DNA from: Rhizobacter sp. Root1221
Lineage (GTDB): Bacteria; Pseudomonadota; Gammaproteobacteria; Burkholderiales; Burkholderiaceae_C
Length of the DNA: 64,000 nucleotides
Assembly (NCBI RefSeq): GCF_001425785.1
Contig: NZ_LMDI01000022.1
Span: forward strand, 429 to 64,428
Direction of reading: 5' to 3'
Part shown: piece by piece, positions 50,192 to 59,917 of the stretch
How positions within the stretch are numbered: the first letter of the stretch is position 1
Layout: the number at the start of each line of letters is the position of its first letter
Notes under the pieces: generated by a model
What the model saw: only the letters and a program-made list of their open reading frames with translations
Told to the model about the DNA's origin: nothing
Databases searched by the model: none
Program-made: the position numbers and the translations under genes

Positions 50192-52879
50192 TCAGTCGAA
50201 GGCGTACGCGAAATCGCCCGCCTGCACGGTGAGCGCCACGCGGTTCAGCGGCTGGCCGGAGGCCAGGCGCGTGAGGTACTCGTGGCTGATGCGCGGCAGC
50301 ACGGTGTTGGTCAGCAGCGCGTCGATCACGCGGCCACCACTTTCCACCTCGTTGCAGCGGCTCACCACGAGCTTGACCACGTCGTCATCGAACGTGAACG
50401 GCACACCGTGGTTGGCTTCCACGCGCTTCTTGATGCGGTTGAGCTGCAGCTTGACGATCTGCGCGAGCATGGCCTCGGACAGCGGGTAGTACGGGATGGT
50501 GACGATGCGGCCCAACAGTGCCGCCGGGAACACCTTGAGCAGCGGCTCGCGCAGCGCCTTCGCGATGGCATCGGGCTCGGGCATCAGCTCCGGGTCCTTG
50601 CACAGGTTCATGATCAGGTCGCTGCCGGCGTTGGACGTCAGCAGGATGATCGTGTTCTTGAAGTCGATCATGCGGCCTTCGCCGTCTTCCATCCAGCCCT
50701 TGTCGAACACCTGGAAGAACAGCTCGTGCACGTCGGGGTGGGCCTTTTCCACCTCGTCGAGCAGCACCACGCTGTACGGACGGCGGCGCACGGCTTCGGT
50801 CAGTACGCCGCCTTCACCGTAACCCACGTAGCCCGGGGGCGAACCCTTGAGCGTGGAGACGGTGTGCGCCTCCTGGTACTCGCTCATGTTGATGGTGATG
50901 ACGTTCTGTTCACCACCATACAGTGCCTCGGCCAGCGCGAGCGCGGTCTCGGTCTTGCCCACGCCGGACGTGCCGGCCAGCATGAACACGCCGATGGGCT
51001 TGTTCGGGTTGTCGAGCTTCGCACGCGACGTCTGGATGCGGCGGGCGATCATCTCGAGCGCGTGCTTCTGGCCGATCACGCGTTCGTTCAGCGTGTCGGC
51101 CAGGCGCAGCACCGACTCCACCTCGTTCTTGACCATGCGGCCCACCGGGATGCCGGTCCAGTCCTGCACCACGGCGCCCACGGCGATTTCGTCCACCGAC
51201 GGCAGGATCAGCGGGGTGTCACCCTGCAGGTGGTGAAGCTTCGTCTGCAGTTCGGCCAGGTCGGCCAGCAGGCGGGTGCGTTCCTCGGGCGAGAGCGTGG
51301 TCTCAGTGGCGGCATCCTTGCCGTCGGCCTTGTCACCGGCCTTGCGCAGCTTGCCGCGAAGGGCCAGCACCTGGTCCACCAGCACCTTCTCTTCCTGGAA
51401 CCGGGCCTGCAGCTTCTCGAGCGACGCGTTGGCTTCCGCCAGGTGCTGGGCCACGCGGTCGTGGCGCACCTTCACGTCGATGCCGACGTCGGCTTCGCGG
51501 TCGATGATCTGCTGCTCGGTGGTGAGCGCCTCGATGCGGCGCTGCACGTCTTCCACCTCGGGCGGCGTGGCGTGCTGGCTGACGGCCACGCGGGCGCAGG
51601 CGGTGTCGAGCAGGCTCACGGCCTTGTCGGGCAGCTGGCGCGCGGGGATGTAGCGGTGCGACAGCTTCACGGCGGCCTCGATGGCCTCGTCGAGCAGCTG
51701 CACGCGGTGGTGTTTCTCGAGGATGGTGGCCACGCCGCGCAACATCAGCACGGCCTTTTCCTCGCTGGGTTCGGGCACCTGAACCACCTGGAAGCGGCGG
51801 GTGAGGGCCGGGTCCTTCTCGAAGTACTTCTTGTACTCGGCCCACGTGGTGGCCGCGATGGTGCGCAGCTTGCCGCGTGCCAGGGCCGGCTTGAGCAGGT
51901 TGGCCGCGTCACCCGTGCCGGCCGCGCCACCGGCGCCGATCAGCGTGTGGGCCTCGTCGATGAACAGGATGATGGGCTTGGCCGACGACTGCACCTCGTC
52001 GATCACCTGGCGCAGGCGGTTCTCGAACTCGCCCTTCATGCTGGCGCCGGCCTGCAGCAGCCCGATGTCGAGCATCATCAGCGACACGTCGCGCAGCTGC
52101 GGCGGCACGTCGCCGCGCGCGAGGCGCAGCGCAAAGCCTTCCACCACCGCCGTCTTGCCCACGCCGGCCTCGCCGGTCAGGATGGGGTTGTTCTGGCGCC
52201 GGCGCATCAGGATGTCGACGATCTGGCGGATCTCCTCGTCGCGCCCGGCGATGGGGTCGATCTCGCCGTTGCGGGCCTTCTCGGTCAGGTCCACGGCGTA
52301 GCGCTTGAGCGCTTCTTGCTTGCCCATCGCGGCCGGTGCGATGGCGTCGCTCGCCTCGCCCGGCTGGGCGGCGCCCGAGCCGTCGCTGGCGGCCTGGCCG
52401 TGTTCCGGGGAACCGGCGAGCAAGGCGGCGAAGTTTTCGGTCAGGTCGTCGAGCTTCACCCGCTCGAACTGCTTGCTGATGGCCAGCAGCGCGTTGCGCG
52501 ACGATTGGGTTTTCAGCAACCCGATCAGCAGGTAGCCGGTGCGCACCTGCGAGTCCTTGAACATCAGCGAACCGTAGACCCACGCGCGTTCGACGGCGTT
52601 TTCGATGTGGCTCGACAGGTCGGTGATGGACGACGCGCCACGCGGCAGGCGGTCGAGCGAGTTCTGCAGGTCGGCCACGAGCACGGCGGCATCGATGCCG
52701 TAGTGCTTCACGATGCGGTGCAGGTCGGAGTCCTGGTTCTGCAGGATCTGGAACAACCAGTGCTGCAGTTCGACGTACGGGTTGCCGCGCAGCTTGCAGA
52801 AGACGGTGGCGCCTTCGATCGCCTTGTAGGCGAGCGGGTTGAGTTTGCCGAACAACGCGGTGCGACTGATTTCAGCCAT
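50192..52879 (-). CDS. tssH: T6SS ATPase ClpV (TssH)
   Basis: An 895-residue AAA+ ATPase that recycles the contracted TssB/TssC sheath. It has an N-terminal Clp repeat domain (about 1-160), AAA domain 1 with GEAGVGKTA (about residue 225), a middle coiled-coil domain, and AAA domain 2 with GTSGVGKTE and the pore loop GYVGYGEGG (about 680). The length is normal for ClpV. Its start overlaps the end of tssG by eight bases. Confidence 0.97.
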   Translation of the reverse strand: MAEISRTALFGKLNPLAYKAIEGATVFCKLRGNPYVELQHWLFQILQNQDSDLHRIVKHYGIDAAVLVADLQNSLDRLPRGASSITDLSSHIENAVERAWVYGSLMFKDSQVRTGYLLIGLLKTQSSRNALLAISKQFERVKLDDLTENFAALLAGSPEHGQAASDGSGAAQPGEASDAIAPAAMGKQEALKRYAVDLTEKARNGEIDPIAGRDEEIRQIVDILMRRRQNNPILTGEAGVGKTAVVEGFALRLARGDVPPQLRDVSLMMLDIGLLQAGASMKGEFENRLRQVIDEVQSSAKPIILFIDEAHTLIGAGGAAGTGDAANLLKPALARGKLRTIAATTWAEYKKYFEKDPALTRRFQVVQVPEPSEEKAVLMLRGVATILEKHHRVQLLDEAIEAAVKLSHRYIPARQLPDKAVSLLDTACARVAVSQHATPPEVEDVQRRIEALTTEQQIIDREADVGIDVKVRHDRVAQHLAEANASLEKLQARFQEEKVLVDQVLALRGKLRKAGDKADGKDAATETTLSPEERTRLLADLAELQTKLHHLQGDTPLILPSVDEIAVGAVVQDWTGIPVGRMVKNEVESVLRLADTLNERVIGQKHALEMIARRIQTSRAKLDNPNKPIGVFMLAGTSGVGKTETALALAEALYGGEQNVITINMSEYQEAHTVSTLKGSPPGYVGYGEGGVLTEAVRRRPYSVVLLDEVEKAHPDVHELFFQVFDKGWMEDGEGRMIDFKNTIILLTSNAGSDLIMNLCKDPELMPEPDAIAKALREPLLKVFPAALLGRIVTIPYYPLSEAMLAQIVKLQLNRIKKRVEANHGVPFTFDDDVVKLVVSRCNEVESGGRVIDALLTNTVLPRISHEYLTRLASGQPLNRVALTVQAGDFAYAFD

Positions 52880-53942
52880 GGTTTTCTCCCTGGGTGTTTG
52901 AGGGCACGCCGAGGCGTGCGGGATGCAGGCGAAGGTCGCCGCGGTCTGGGTGGGGGGTGGCGCGGCCGAGCCAGGTGGTGAGGCCGAGCCGGGCCTGGCG
53001 CTTCACGCCGAGGGGCGGCACCTCGTTGCCTTTCAGCACGAGGCGAACGTCCCACAGCATCTCGAACCCCACGAGCTGGCGCATCCAGTCGCGCAGTTCG
53101 ATGAGAGACGGCTGGCCAGGCAGGAATTGGTTGTACTGGGCGAGGGTCAACGGGCCGACGTGCAGGCGCAGCTTGTACTGGCGGTCCCACACCTTGCCCC
53201 CGGCCACAGCGTTGACACCGAGCGCCGCGGAACGGCGGGCACCGGGGCTGCCGAGGCGGGTGCGGTCGCCGGCACGCAGCGTCATCCAGTGGCCCACGTA
53301 CGACTCCACGCGGATGGGCACCTGGAAGTACTGGCGCAGCACCTTCTGGATGGATTCGGGGTTGCGCGTGGCACGGGCCAGGTGGCCTGCGGCAAATCGT
53401 TTTGCCCTGTCTGGCACGGTGTCGGCCGCACGCATCGACGCCGGGGCCTGGCCGAACAGGGCCGACACCCATTTGGCGAACTGGTCGTCATCGGGGCGGT
53501 CGGCCTGCACGGCCGGCTGGGCCTGGGCCCACGCGCGGTAGAACAGCAGCAGTGCGCGGTGGTGGAACACGTCGGCGAAGCGCGCGAACGTGGGGTCGGC
53601 GTGGTTGCGCAGGCGGTCGCGGGCGTACTCGGTCAAGTGCAGCGGCAGCGGGCCCATCGGGCCGAAGAGGCCGAAGAACCGCACACCGAGGCGCGGCCGG
53701 TCGAGGCTCGCGTTGAACGACATGATGGGCGCCGGCGCGAAATCGAGCTCCGGGTCCTGACCCAGCCGCAGCGGTTCGGCGCCGGGCCGCAGGGCCTTGC
53801 CCAGGCGCGGGTGCTGGGGCGACATGGCCTCCACCTCGCGCAACACGGCGAAGAAGTCGTGGTTCCAGGGCTCGGCCGCGAGCGCGTCGAACAGCCGGGC
53901 CTGGCGTTCGTGGCGGGCGCGGGCGACGTCCGGGGTGTCCAT
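52872..53942 (-). CDS. tssG: T6SS baseplate protein TssG
   Basis: A 356-residue TssG, part of the T6SS baseplate wedge with TssE and TssF. Conserved features are the N-terminal WNHDFFAVLREVEAM, LHLTEYARDRLRNHADPTFARFADVFHHR, and GDRTRLGSPGARRSAALGVNAVAGGKVWDRQYK. The start at 53942 lies five bases after the tssF stop. The tssG stop overlaps tssH. Confidence 0.95.
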   Translation of the reverse strand: MDTPDVARARHERQARLFDALAAEPWNHDFFAVLREVEAMSPQHPRLGKALRPGAEPLRLGQDPELDFAPAPIMSFNASLDRPRLGVRFFGLFGPMGPLPLHLTEYARDRLRNHADPTFARFADVFHHRALLLFYRAWAQAQPAVQADRPDDDQFAKWVSALFGQAPASMRAADTVPDRAKRFAAGHLARATRNPESIQKVLRQYFQVPIRVESYVGHWMTLRAGDRTRLGSPGARRSAALGVNAVAGGKVWDRQYKLRLHVGPLTLAQYNQFLPGQPSLIELRDWMRQLVGFEMLWDVRLVLKGNEVPPLGVKRQARLGLTTWLGRATPHPDRGDLRLHPARLGVPSNTQGENHG

Positions 53943-53947
53943 GGGGG

Positions 53948-55813
53948 TCACAGCACGGCCCGGGTGCCCACGCGCGGCCGGGTGCGCAGGATCTCGCCGC
54001 GCGAGGCCGAGCGCAGCACCGTCTCGACGAAGCTGTTGGCCGACGCGTGGCGCGCAAAAAACTGGTCGAGCACCGATCCCAGCAGGAAGGCGCTGGAGCC
54101 CAGGAACCCGAGCTCGTCGGCCACGAGCGTGATCTCGACGCCGCAGCCGAACGTGAGCGGCCCGGGAAACGGCAGGCGGCGCACCACCGACTGGGCGTGC
54201 AGCGACTGCACGCCGTCCACCTGCTTCGACCACGCCATGTCCTGCTCGGGCCCGTGCAGCGACAGCAGGCTGCGCAGCGCGGCCGCAGCACGTGCCGGGT
54301 CCTCGCCAGCGATGCTGAGGTAGTTCAGCGAGAGCAGGCTCACCATGGCCCAGCCCACGTCGCCGCGGGCGATGCGCTGCACCGGGCGGGTGGGGCCGCG
54401 CAGCGTGTCGATGCGGATGGTGGGGCCGGCCGCGTCCAGCGTCCACGCGGTGGCGGAGCCGGGCAGCAGCGTGGGCAGGTCGCGGTTGGTGGCGAGTGCC
54501 GTCAGCGACAGCTGGCGGATGTCGTCGCGGTAGGGCGCGTTGTTGGGGTCCACGAGCGACAGGAACAGCTCCTGGCCGATGTAGGCCGAACGCGGCCCCT
54601 CGAGCCGCTGGCGGCTCGACAGCAGGCGCGGTTCGCGGCGCACCGTGTAGTACGCGCCGTGGCTGCGGGACTCGTCGTGGAACGCGGTGTACAGCGGCAG
54701 GAACTTCTGCTCGGCCGCCTGGGCCGTGCCGAAGCCTGTGACGGACGCGATGGAGTGCACCTCGAAGTCCATCGGCCGGGTGCGGTCGGGCACCACGTGG
54801 TGTTCCCAGGCGCCGGTGCCCAGCTGGATGCGGTCGAGGCGTTTCGGGAACAGGTTGACGGCGGGGGTGCAGTAGAGCGCGAGGCTCTGGGCATCCACCA
54901 GCGATTCGAGCGACACGTCGGGTTTGCCGAACAGCACCACGACCTCGGCCTCGGTGCCATCGATCAGCGCGAACCGCCGCGCCAGGTCGGTGACGCTGAA
55001 CTGCAGGAACCGCTGCGGCATGGCGGCGTACTCCTGCAGCAGCCGGTGGCCGCTGAAACCGCGCAGTGTCTCGGGCAACAGCGCTTCGTTGTCGCCATAC
55101 CCCATGGGCTGGACCGAACCGGCATCGGCATAGGCCGACATGCTGGCCTTGTCACCCCCGCCCACCCATGTGCCGAGGCCGTTGCCGAGCACCAGCTCGT
55201 GCAGGCGGAATGCCACGTCGTCGGGTGCGGCGATGTGGAGAGGCAGGGTGTCGAGGCCGAGCTGGCGGAACTTGATGCCGCCGTGGGTCTTGAGCTTGAT
55301 GCGCAGGCCGCCGCGGATCTGGCGGGCGCCGGGCAGGCGGGTGAGCGGCAGGTCGGGGGCGTGGGTGAAGTACTGGACGGCGTCGATGTCCACCGGCCAC
55401 AGCGTGACGTCCTGCGATGTGCGGAACTCGCAGCGGGTGTTCTGGCCGCGCACCGCTTCGCTGGTGAGTGCGCTGTCGCGCGGGATCGTGAAGCCGCGGG
55501 CCAGGTTCGGGTCGAGCAGGTCGGGGCGCAGCCGCGCCATCATCATCGACGGCACGGGCGACAGGAAACCGGGGTACACCGTCTCCAGCATGTGCTGGAT
55601 GAGGCGGGGGTGCTCGGCGTCGATCTTGAGTTGCACGCGGGCGGCGAGGAAGGCAAAGCCTTCGAGCAGCCGCTCGACGTAGGGGTCCGACACCTCCACG
55701 CCGTCCATCGACAGCCGCGCGGCGATCTTCGGGAATTCCTTCGCGAACTCGGCCCCCACCTCGCGCAGATGGGTGAGTTCGTCGTTGTACAGGCGCAGCA
55801 GGCTCGGGTCCAT
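53948..55813 (-). CDS. tssF: T6SS baseplate protein TssF
   Basis: A 621-residue TssF, the major wedge protein of the baseplate. The N-terminal MDPSLLRLYNDELTHLREVGAEFAKEFPKIAARL and the DPYVERLLEGFAFLAARVQLKID segment are hallmark sequences. Length is normal (about 600-620). Located between tssE and tssG in the classic E-F-G order. Confidence 0.96.
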   Translation of the reverse strand: MDPSLLRLYNDELTHLREVGAEFAKEFPKIAARLSMDGVEVSDPYVERLLEGFAFLAARVQLKIDAEHPRLIQHMLETVYPGFLSPVPSMMMARLRPDLLDPNLARGFTIPRDSALTSEAVRGQNTRCEFRTSQDVTLWPVDIDAVQYFTHAPDLPLTRLPGARQIRGGLRIKLKTHGGIKFRQLGLDTLPLHIAAPDDVAFRLHELVLGNGLGTWVGGGDKASMSAYADAGSVQPMGYGDNEALLPETLRGFSGHRLLQEYAAMPQRFLQFSVTDLARRFALIDGTEAEVVVLFGKPDVSLESLVDAQSLALYCTPAVNLFPKRLDRIQLGTGAWEHHVVPDRTRPMDFEVHSIASVTGFGTAQAAEQKFLPLYTAFHDESRSHGAYYTVRREPRLLSSRQRLEGPRSAYIGQELFLSLVDPNNAPYRDDIRQLSLTALATNRDLPTLLPGSATAWTLDAAGPTIRIDTLRGPTRPVQRIARGDVGWAMVSLLSLNYLSIAGEDPARAAAALRSLLSLHGPEQDMAWSKQVDGVQSLHAQSVVRRLPFPGPLTFGCGVEITLVADELGFLGSSAFLLGSVLDQFFARHASANSFVETVLRSASRGEILRTRPRVGTRAVL

Positions 55814-55835
55814 CGGGGCGGGGGCGGTGAGGGCG

Positions 55836-56354
55836 TCAGGTGGTCTTGCGTCGCACGTGGATGGCGGTGGCGTCGCGCACTTCCACCTGGCCGGCTTCCA
55901 GGTCGAGTTGGGTGCGCAACAGCAGTTCGAGCGGCACGGGCTGGGCCCACATGAACCCGCGGATCTCGAATTCGATCACGTTGTGGGTGTCGAGCACGCT
56001 GGTGGCGTCGATGGCCTTCACCTCGAGCGAGTCTTCCATGACCCGCGGTTCGAAGCGCAGGATGGACTGCTTGATGGTGCGCTCCAGCAGGCTGATGTCC
56101 ACGCGCGAGGCCATCTGGCCCGACATGGGCGGCAGCCCGTAGTTGAGCACCGAGTTGGCCGCCTGCGCATGGGCCTCGGACAGGCCGCGCAGCGGCTGCA
56201 CCGCGTTGAGCAGCCATGACAGGTCGCGCAGCACCGCTTCGCGGATCTGCGCCTTGTTCATCATGCGGTTGTCTTCCGCCTCGACACGCGTGTGGGGCGT
56301 GAGGTCGGTCAGGCGGTCGAGCAGCACGGGCTGCAGGCGGTCGCGGAGGTTCAT
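55836..56354 (-). CDS. tssE: T6SS baseplate protein TssE (gp25-like)
   Basis: A 172-residue gp25-like wedge protein. The GPW/gp25 core is visible: EAVLRDLSWLLNAVQ, VLNYGLPPMSG and IEFEIRGFMWAQPVPLELLLRTQLDLEAG. It starts ten bases after tagJ. A longer frame upstream belongs to a shadow of tagJ; the ATG at 56354 (MNLRDRLQPVLLDRL) matches the family. Confidence 0.94.
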   Translation of the reverse strand: MNLRDRLQPVLLDRLTDLTPHTRVEAEDNRMMNKAQIREAVLRDLSWLLNAVQPLRGLSEAHAQAANSVLNYGLPPMSGQMASRVDISLLERTIKQSILRFEPRVMEDSLEVKAIDATSVLDTHNVIEFEIRGFMWAQPVPLELLLRTQLDLEAGQVEVRDATAIHVRRKTT

Positions 56355-56364
56355 GCGGGCGCGC

Positions 56365-57165
56365 TCAGGCCGGCGTGGCGGTGAGGCGGATCTCGCGCAC
56401 GTCCAGCAGCGCGGCCTCGGGCCCGCTGGTGGACACCAGCCGCTGGCCGAGGCCGGCGTACTGGTCGTCGCCGAGCCCGTTCCACGTGGTGCCGCGGGCG
56501 AGCTTGAGCGCACCGTCGGCCTGTTCGCGGGTGCCGGGGTAACAGGTGGGCACGAGCGCCACGGTCTGGCCGCCGTTGGTGAACGTGAGCTGCACCGGGG
56601 TCCACACCATGTCGCGCAGGTCTTCCGGCGCCTCGATGGTGACGGCCGACAGGGCATCGAACGGCACCCAGGTGTAGCGGCCGTTGAGCACCACCTCGAG
56701 CACGGGGCCCAGGCGCGAGTCGGCGTCGGCGATCCAGTCGAACGCGACACCGTCGAGCGTGCCGGGGGTGACCGGGGCGGCCTCGAGCGCGGAGGCGCGC
56801 AGGTGCGCGGCCTGCGCGGCGTTGCCCTGGGCTTCCTGCGCCAGGGCCTCGATGAGCATGGCGACCCACGGAGTGGGCTGGCCGAACACGACGGGGGTGG
56901 TCTTGCCGGCGAACACCGCGGCGCGCACGGCCTCGCACTTGATGGCCTCGCGGTAGGTGTTGACCATGGGCAGCGTGCCGTGGTCGAGCTGGCCGCACAC
57001 GTCGAGCTGGGCGAGGGCGCGTTCCCACTGGCCGAGCACGCTCAGCAGCTGGAACAGGAAGATGCGGAGCTTGGCATCGCCCGGCTTTTCACGCACCTGC
57101 TGCTGCAGCGCGGCGAGGGCCTGGGCCGGGTCGCCGGCGGCGAGGAATTCCTGGGGGGTGCTCAT
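56365..57165 (-). CDS. tagJ: T6SS accessory protein TagJ (ImpE family)
   Basis: A 266-residue ImpE/TagJ protein with an N-terminal TPR-like helical domain (about 1-130) and a C-terminal beta domain (YTWVPFDALSAVTIEAPEDLRDMVW). TagJ is known to bind ClpV and/or TssB and modulate sheath recycling in T6SSs such as P. aeruginosa H1. It lies between the second hcp and tssE. Confidence 0.92.
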   Translation of the reverse strand: MSTPQEFLAAGDPAQALAALQQQVREKPGDAKLRIFLFQLLSVLGQWERALAQLDVCGQLDHGTLPMVNTYREAIKCEAVRAAVFAGKTTPVVFGQPTPWVAMLIEALAQEAQGNAAQAAHLRASALEAAPVTPGTLDGVAFDWIADADSRLGPVLEVVLNGRYTWVPFDALSAVTIEAPEDLRDMVWTPVQLTFTNGGQTVALVPTCYPGTREQADGALKLARGTTWNGLGDDQYAGLGQRLVSTSGPEAALLDVREIRLTATPA

Positions 57166-57169
57166 GGTG

Positions 57170-57691
57170 TCAGACGGGCAGGATTTCGTCGTTGAAGTTG
57201 AAGCCGGAGCCGCGCTGGCCGGAGGCCTGCTGGATCTCGTACTCCACTTGCACGCGGTTGAAGCTCAGCGTGGCCCGCTCGGTGAGCATGCCGGTGCTGT
57301 CGCAGGCCATGTCGACCGACGTGACCCGCGCGTTGTACAACGTGATCTTGAAGAAGTCGCGCTGGCCTTCACCGGCCTTGCGCATGCAGAGCTTGGCTTC
57401 CTTGATCTCGTCGTTCGAGGCCAGCACCGACAGCAGCGCCGTGGTGCTGCTGTCCACCCGTTTGCTGATGGCCAGGTTTCGGTACGACCGGCGGGCGGTG
57501 GCCTGCGTGGAGCCCAGTGCGGAACTGGCGGTCACGCCCCAGTCCCAACTGGTGATCTGGATCTCGTCCTTGTGGTCGACCGAGGTGGCTTCGCCACGGA
57601 TCTTGCCGGAACGTTTGCTTTGAATCGCCAGGAACACATCGACGGCGCCTTCGCCAGGAGCAGCGACAGGGGAGGGAATGGACGGAGGCAT
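57170..57691 (-). CDS. hcp: Hcp-family tube protein, second copy
   Basis: A 173-residue Hcp (TssD) that forms hexameric tube rings. The family patterns IQITSWDWGV, KRVDSSTTALL and KEAKLCMRKAGEG are present. It is more divergent than the copy upstream and has an extended N-terminus (Met-Pro-Pro-Ser-Ile and onward). It begins 121 bases after the first hcp, with GC-rich hairpins between. Confidence 0.93.
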   Translation of the reverse strand: MPPSIPSPVAAPGEGAVDVFLAIQSKRSGKIRGEATSVDHKDEIQITSWDWGVTASSALGSTQATARRSYRNLAISKRVDSSTTALLSVLASNDEIKEAKLCMRKAGEGQRDFFKITLYNARVTSVDMACDSTGMLTERATLSFNRVQVEYEIQQASGQRGSGFNFNDEILPV

Positions 57692-57811
57692 GTGATGGTT
57701 CCTTCGTTGCCGTGAGCAGCGGCAGTGGCAGTTCGGTTCTCAAACGCTGAAGGCCCGGACACGGCACGAGGTGCCGGGGCCGGGCGGGCAGATCGGGCGA
57801 AGCCCGTTCGA

Positions 57812-58291
57812 TCAGCGGGTTTCGGTGGTGGCCGTGTTCCAGCCGAACTTCACTTCACCACCCAGGCCGCCCTTGTCGTCCTGCGGCTTGTACGAGTACT
57901 CGATGTCCTTGTACGAGCACTTCACTTCCTCCGAGATGTCGCCCTCGGACTCGCCGGACGGGCTCACGCTGGTGACGAACACTTCTTTCAGGGTGATCGT
58001 CAGGTAGGCCTTCTGGCCTTCGCCGGCCTTGCGGGCGGTCAGCTTGGCGTCCTTGAAGTGCTTGCCGGACACGCAGTGCTTGGCCAGGACCGGGGAGGCC
58101 TTGTCGTAGCGGTGCGAGAAGACGAAGTCGCCCGGGGTGGCCTTGCCACGGCCGGAGCCGCCGCCGGATGCCGCGCCGGAGACCTGGGACACTTCCCAGT
58201 TCCACGACAGGATCTCGATTTCGCCCTTGTGGTCCTTGTGGGTGGCTTCGCCGTCGACGCCGTCAAACTTGATGTGAAAGTCGCTGCTCAT
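57812..58291 (-). CDS. hcp: Hcp-family tube protein, first copy
   Basis: A 159-residue Hcp with IEILSWNWEVSQ, FVFSHRYDKASPVLAKHCVSG and DAKLTARKAGEGQKAYLTITL. A Gly/Ser-rich loop (near residue 42) is notable. AGGAG stands eight bases before the ATG at 58291, which is preferred over the ATG at 58297. It starts 101 bases after tssC, across two hairpins, so its level may be set separately from the sheath genes. Confidence 0.95.
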   Translation of the reverse strand: MSSDFHIKFDGVDGEATHKDHKGEIEILSWNWEVSQVSGAASGGGSGRGKATPGDFVFSHRYDKASPVLAKHCVSGKHFKDAKLTARKAGEGQKAYLTITLKEVFVTSVSPSGESEGDISEEVKCSYKDIEYSYKPQDDKGGLGGEVKFGWNTATTETR

Positions 58292-58327
58292 GGTCATTGC
58301 TCCTGTTGAACGAGAAAGGTACTGCTA

Positions 58328-58382
58328 GCGCCAGGATTGGCGCGGTTGAAAAAACGGGTTGAGGGGGCCCCCGGAGGGGCCC
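58328..58382 (-). terminator. Hairpins between tssC and hcp
   Basis: Two stems: GCGCCA-GGAT-TGGCGC (58328-58343) and GGGCCCC-CGGA-GGGGCCC (58365-58382), with a T6 run (minus strand) between them. They may partly stop or protect transcripts so that hcp and the sheath genes differ in level. Confidence 0.45.
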
Positions 58383-58392
58383 GGCACGGGTG

Positions 58393-59886
58393 TCAGGCGG
58401 CCTTGTTGGAAGGCAGCTTCGACACGAGGCGCAGGGAGACCGTGAGGCCTTCCAGCTGGTAGTGCGGACGCAGGAAGAACTTGGACGAGTAGTAGCCAGG
58501 GTTGCCCGGGATTTCCTCGACCTGCACTTCGGCCGCGGCGAGCGGCTTTTGCGCCTTGGTGGTTTCCGACGAGTTCGCCGGGTCCCCATCGACGTAGTTC
58601 ATGATCCAGTTGTTGAGCCACTTGGCCATGTCGTCCTTTTCCTTGAACGACCCCACCTTGTCGCGCACGATGCACTTCAGGTAGTGGGCGAAGCGGCAGG
58701 TGGCGAACAGGTATGGCAGGCGTGCGGCCAGGTTGGCGTTGGCCGTGGCGTCCGGGTCGTCGTACTCGGCCGGCTTCTGCAGCGACTGCGCGCCGATGAA
58801 CGCCGCGAAATCGGAGTTCTTGCGGTGCACGAGCGGCATGAAACCGTTCTTGGCCAGTTCGGCCTCGCGGCGGTCGCTGATGGCGATCTCGGTGGGGCAC
58901 TTCATGTCCACGCCACCGTCGTCCGTGGGGAACGTGTGCGTGGGCAGGCCTTCCACCGAACCGCCCGACTCGATGCCGCGGATGCGCGAGCACCAGCCGT
59001 ACGACTTGAACGAACGGTTGATGTTCACCGCCATCGCGTAGGCCGAGTTGGCCCACGTGTACTTGGTGTGGTCGGCGCTGCCGGTGTCTTCCTCGAAGTT
59101 GAACTCTTCCACCGGGTTCGTCTTCGCGCCGTACGGGATGCGGGCGAGGAAACGCGGCATCGCGAGGCCGAGGTACTTGGCGTCGTCGGATTCACGCAGC
59201 GAACGCCAGGCGGCGTACTCGGGCGTGGTGAAGATCTTGGTCAGGTCGCGCGGGTTCGCGAGTTCCTGCCACGAACCCATCTGGGCCAGCGCCGGGTCGG
59301 CGGCCGCGATGAACGGGGTGTGGGCCGCGGCCGACACCTTGGCGATCTCACCCAGCAGTTCCACGTCCTGCGGACCGTGGTTGAAGTAGTAGTCGCCCAC
59401 GAGGCAGCCGAAGGGCTCGCCGCCGAACTGGCCGAATTCCTCTTCATACACGCGCTTGAAGATGGGGCTCTGGTCCCAGGCGGCGCCCTTGTAGCGTTTC
59501 AGCGTCTTGCCCAGCTCCTGCTTGGAGATGTTCATCACGCGGATCTTGAGCTGCTCGTCGGTCTCGGTGTTGTTGACGAGGTGGTGCAGGCCACGCCACG
59601 CGCTTTCCAGCTGCTGGAAGTCGGCGTGGTGCATGATCTGGTTGATCTGCTCGCTGAGCTTCTTGTCGAGCTCGGCGATCATGGCCTCGATGGACATGAC
59701 CACGTCGTTGCCGATCAGCTGGGTCTGCGACAGCGCTTGCTGCGCGAGGGTCAGCACGGCGGATTCCACCGCCGACTTGGCCTCGTCGCTCTTGGGCTTG
59801 AATTCCTTGTTCAGCAGCGACGCGAAATCGCCGCCCTGGAACTCGACACCCTGTAGCGCCGACGATTGGGTTTGTGCTTCTGCCAT
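58393..59886 (-). CDS. tssC: T6SS sheath large subunit TssC (VipB)
   Basis: A 497-residue TssC that forms the contractile sheath with TssB. It has the family blocks LESAWRGLHHLV, FGCLVGDYYF, FLARIPYG, and WLNNWIMNYV near the C-terminus, and the final FFLRPHYQLEGLTVSLRLVSKLP. The start at 59886 follows the usual MAEAQ pattern. Begins 31 bases after tssB. Confidence 0.97.
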   Translation of the reverse strand: MAEAQTQSSALQGVEFQGGDFASLLNKEFKPKSDEAKSAVESAVLTLAQQALSQTQLIGNDVVMSIEAMIAELDKKLSEQINQIMHHADFQQLESAWRGLHHLVNNTETDEQLKIRVMNISKQELGKTLKRYKGAAWDQSPIFKRVYEEEFGQFGGEPFGCLVGDYYFNHGPQDVELLGEIAKVSAAAHTPFIAAADPALAQMGSWQELANPRDLTKIFTTPEYAAWRSLRESDDAKYLGLAMPRFLARIPYGAKTNPVEEFNFEEDTGSADHTKYTWANSAYAMAVNINRSFKSYGWCSRIRGIESGGSVEGLPTHTFPTDDGGVDMKCPTEIAISDRREAELAKNGFMPLVHRKNSDFAAFIGAQSLQKPAEYDDPDATANANLAARLPYLFATCRFAHYLKCIVRDKVGSFKEKDDMAKWLNNWIMNYVDGDPANSSETTKAQKPLAAAEVQVEEIPGNPGYYSSKFFLRPHYQLEGLTVSLRLVSKLPSNKAA

Positions 59887-59917
59887 CACGAATCTCCGTC
59901 TGGTTCTGGGGTGAGGA

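Noticed and set aside
47096-52981. A 1961-residue open frame on the plus strand opposite vgrG, the TPR-methyltransferase and tssH
   Set aside because: It is antisense to several certain genes, is rich in Arg, His, Gly and Val as expected of a GC-rich shadow frame, and shows no domain.
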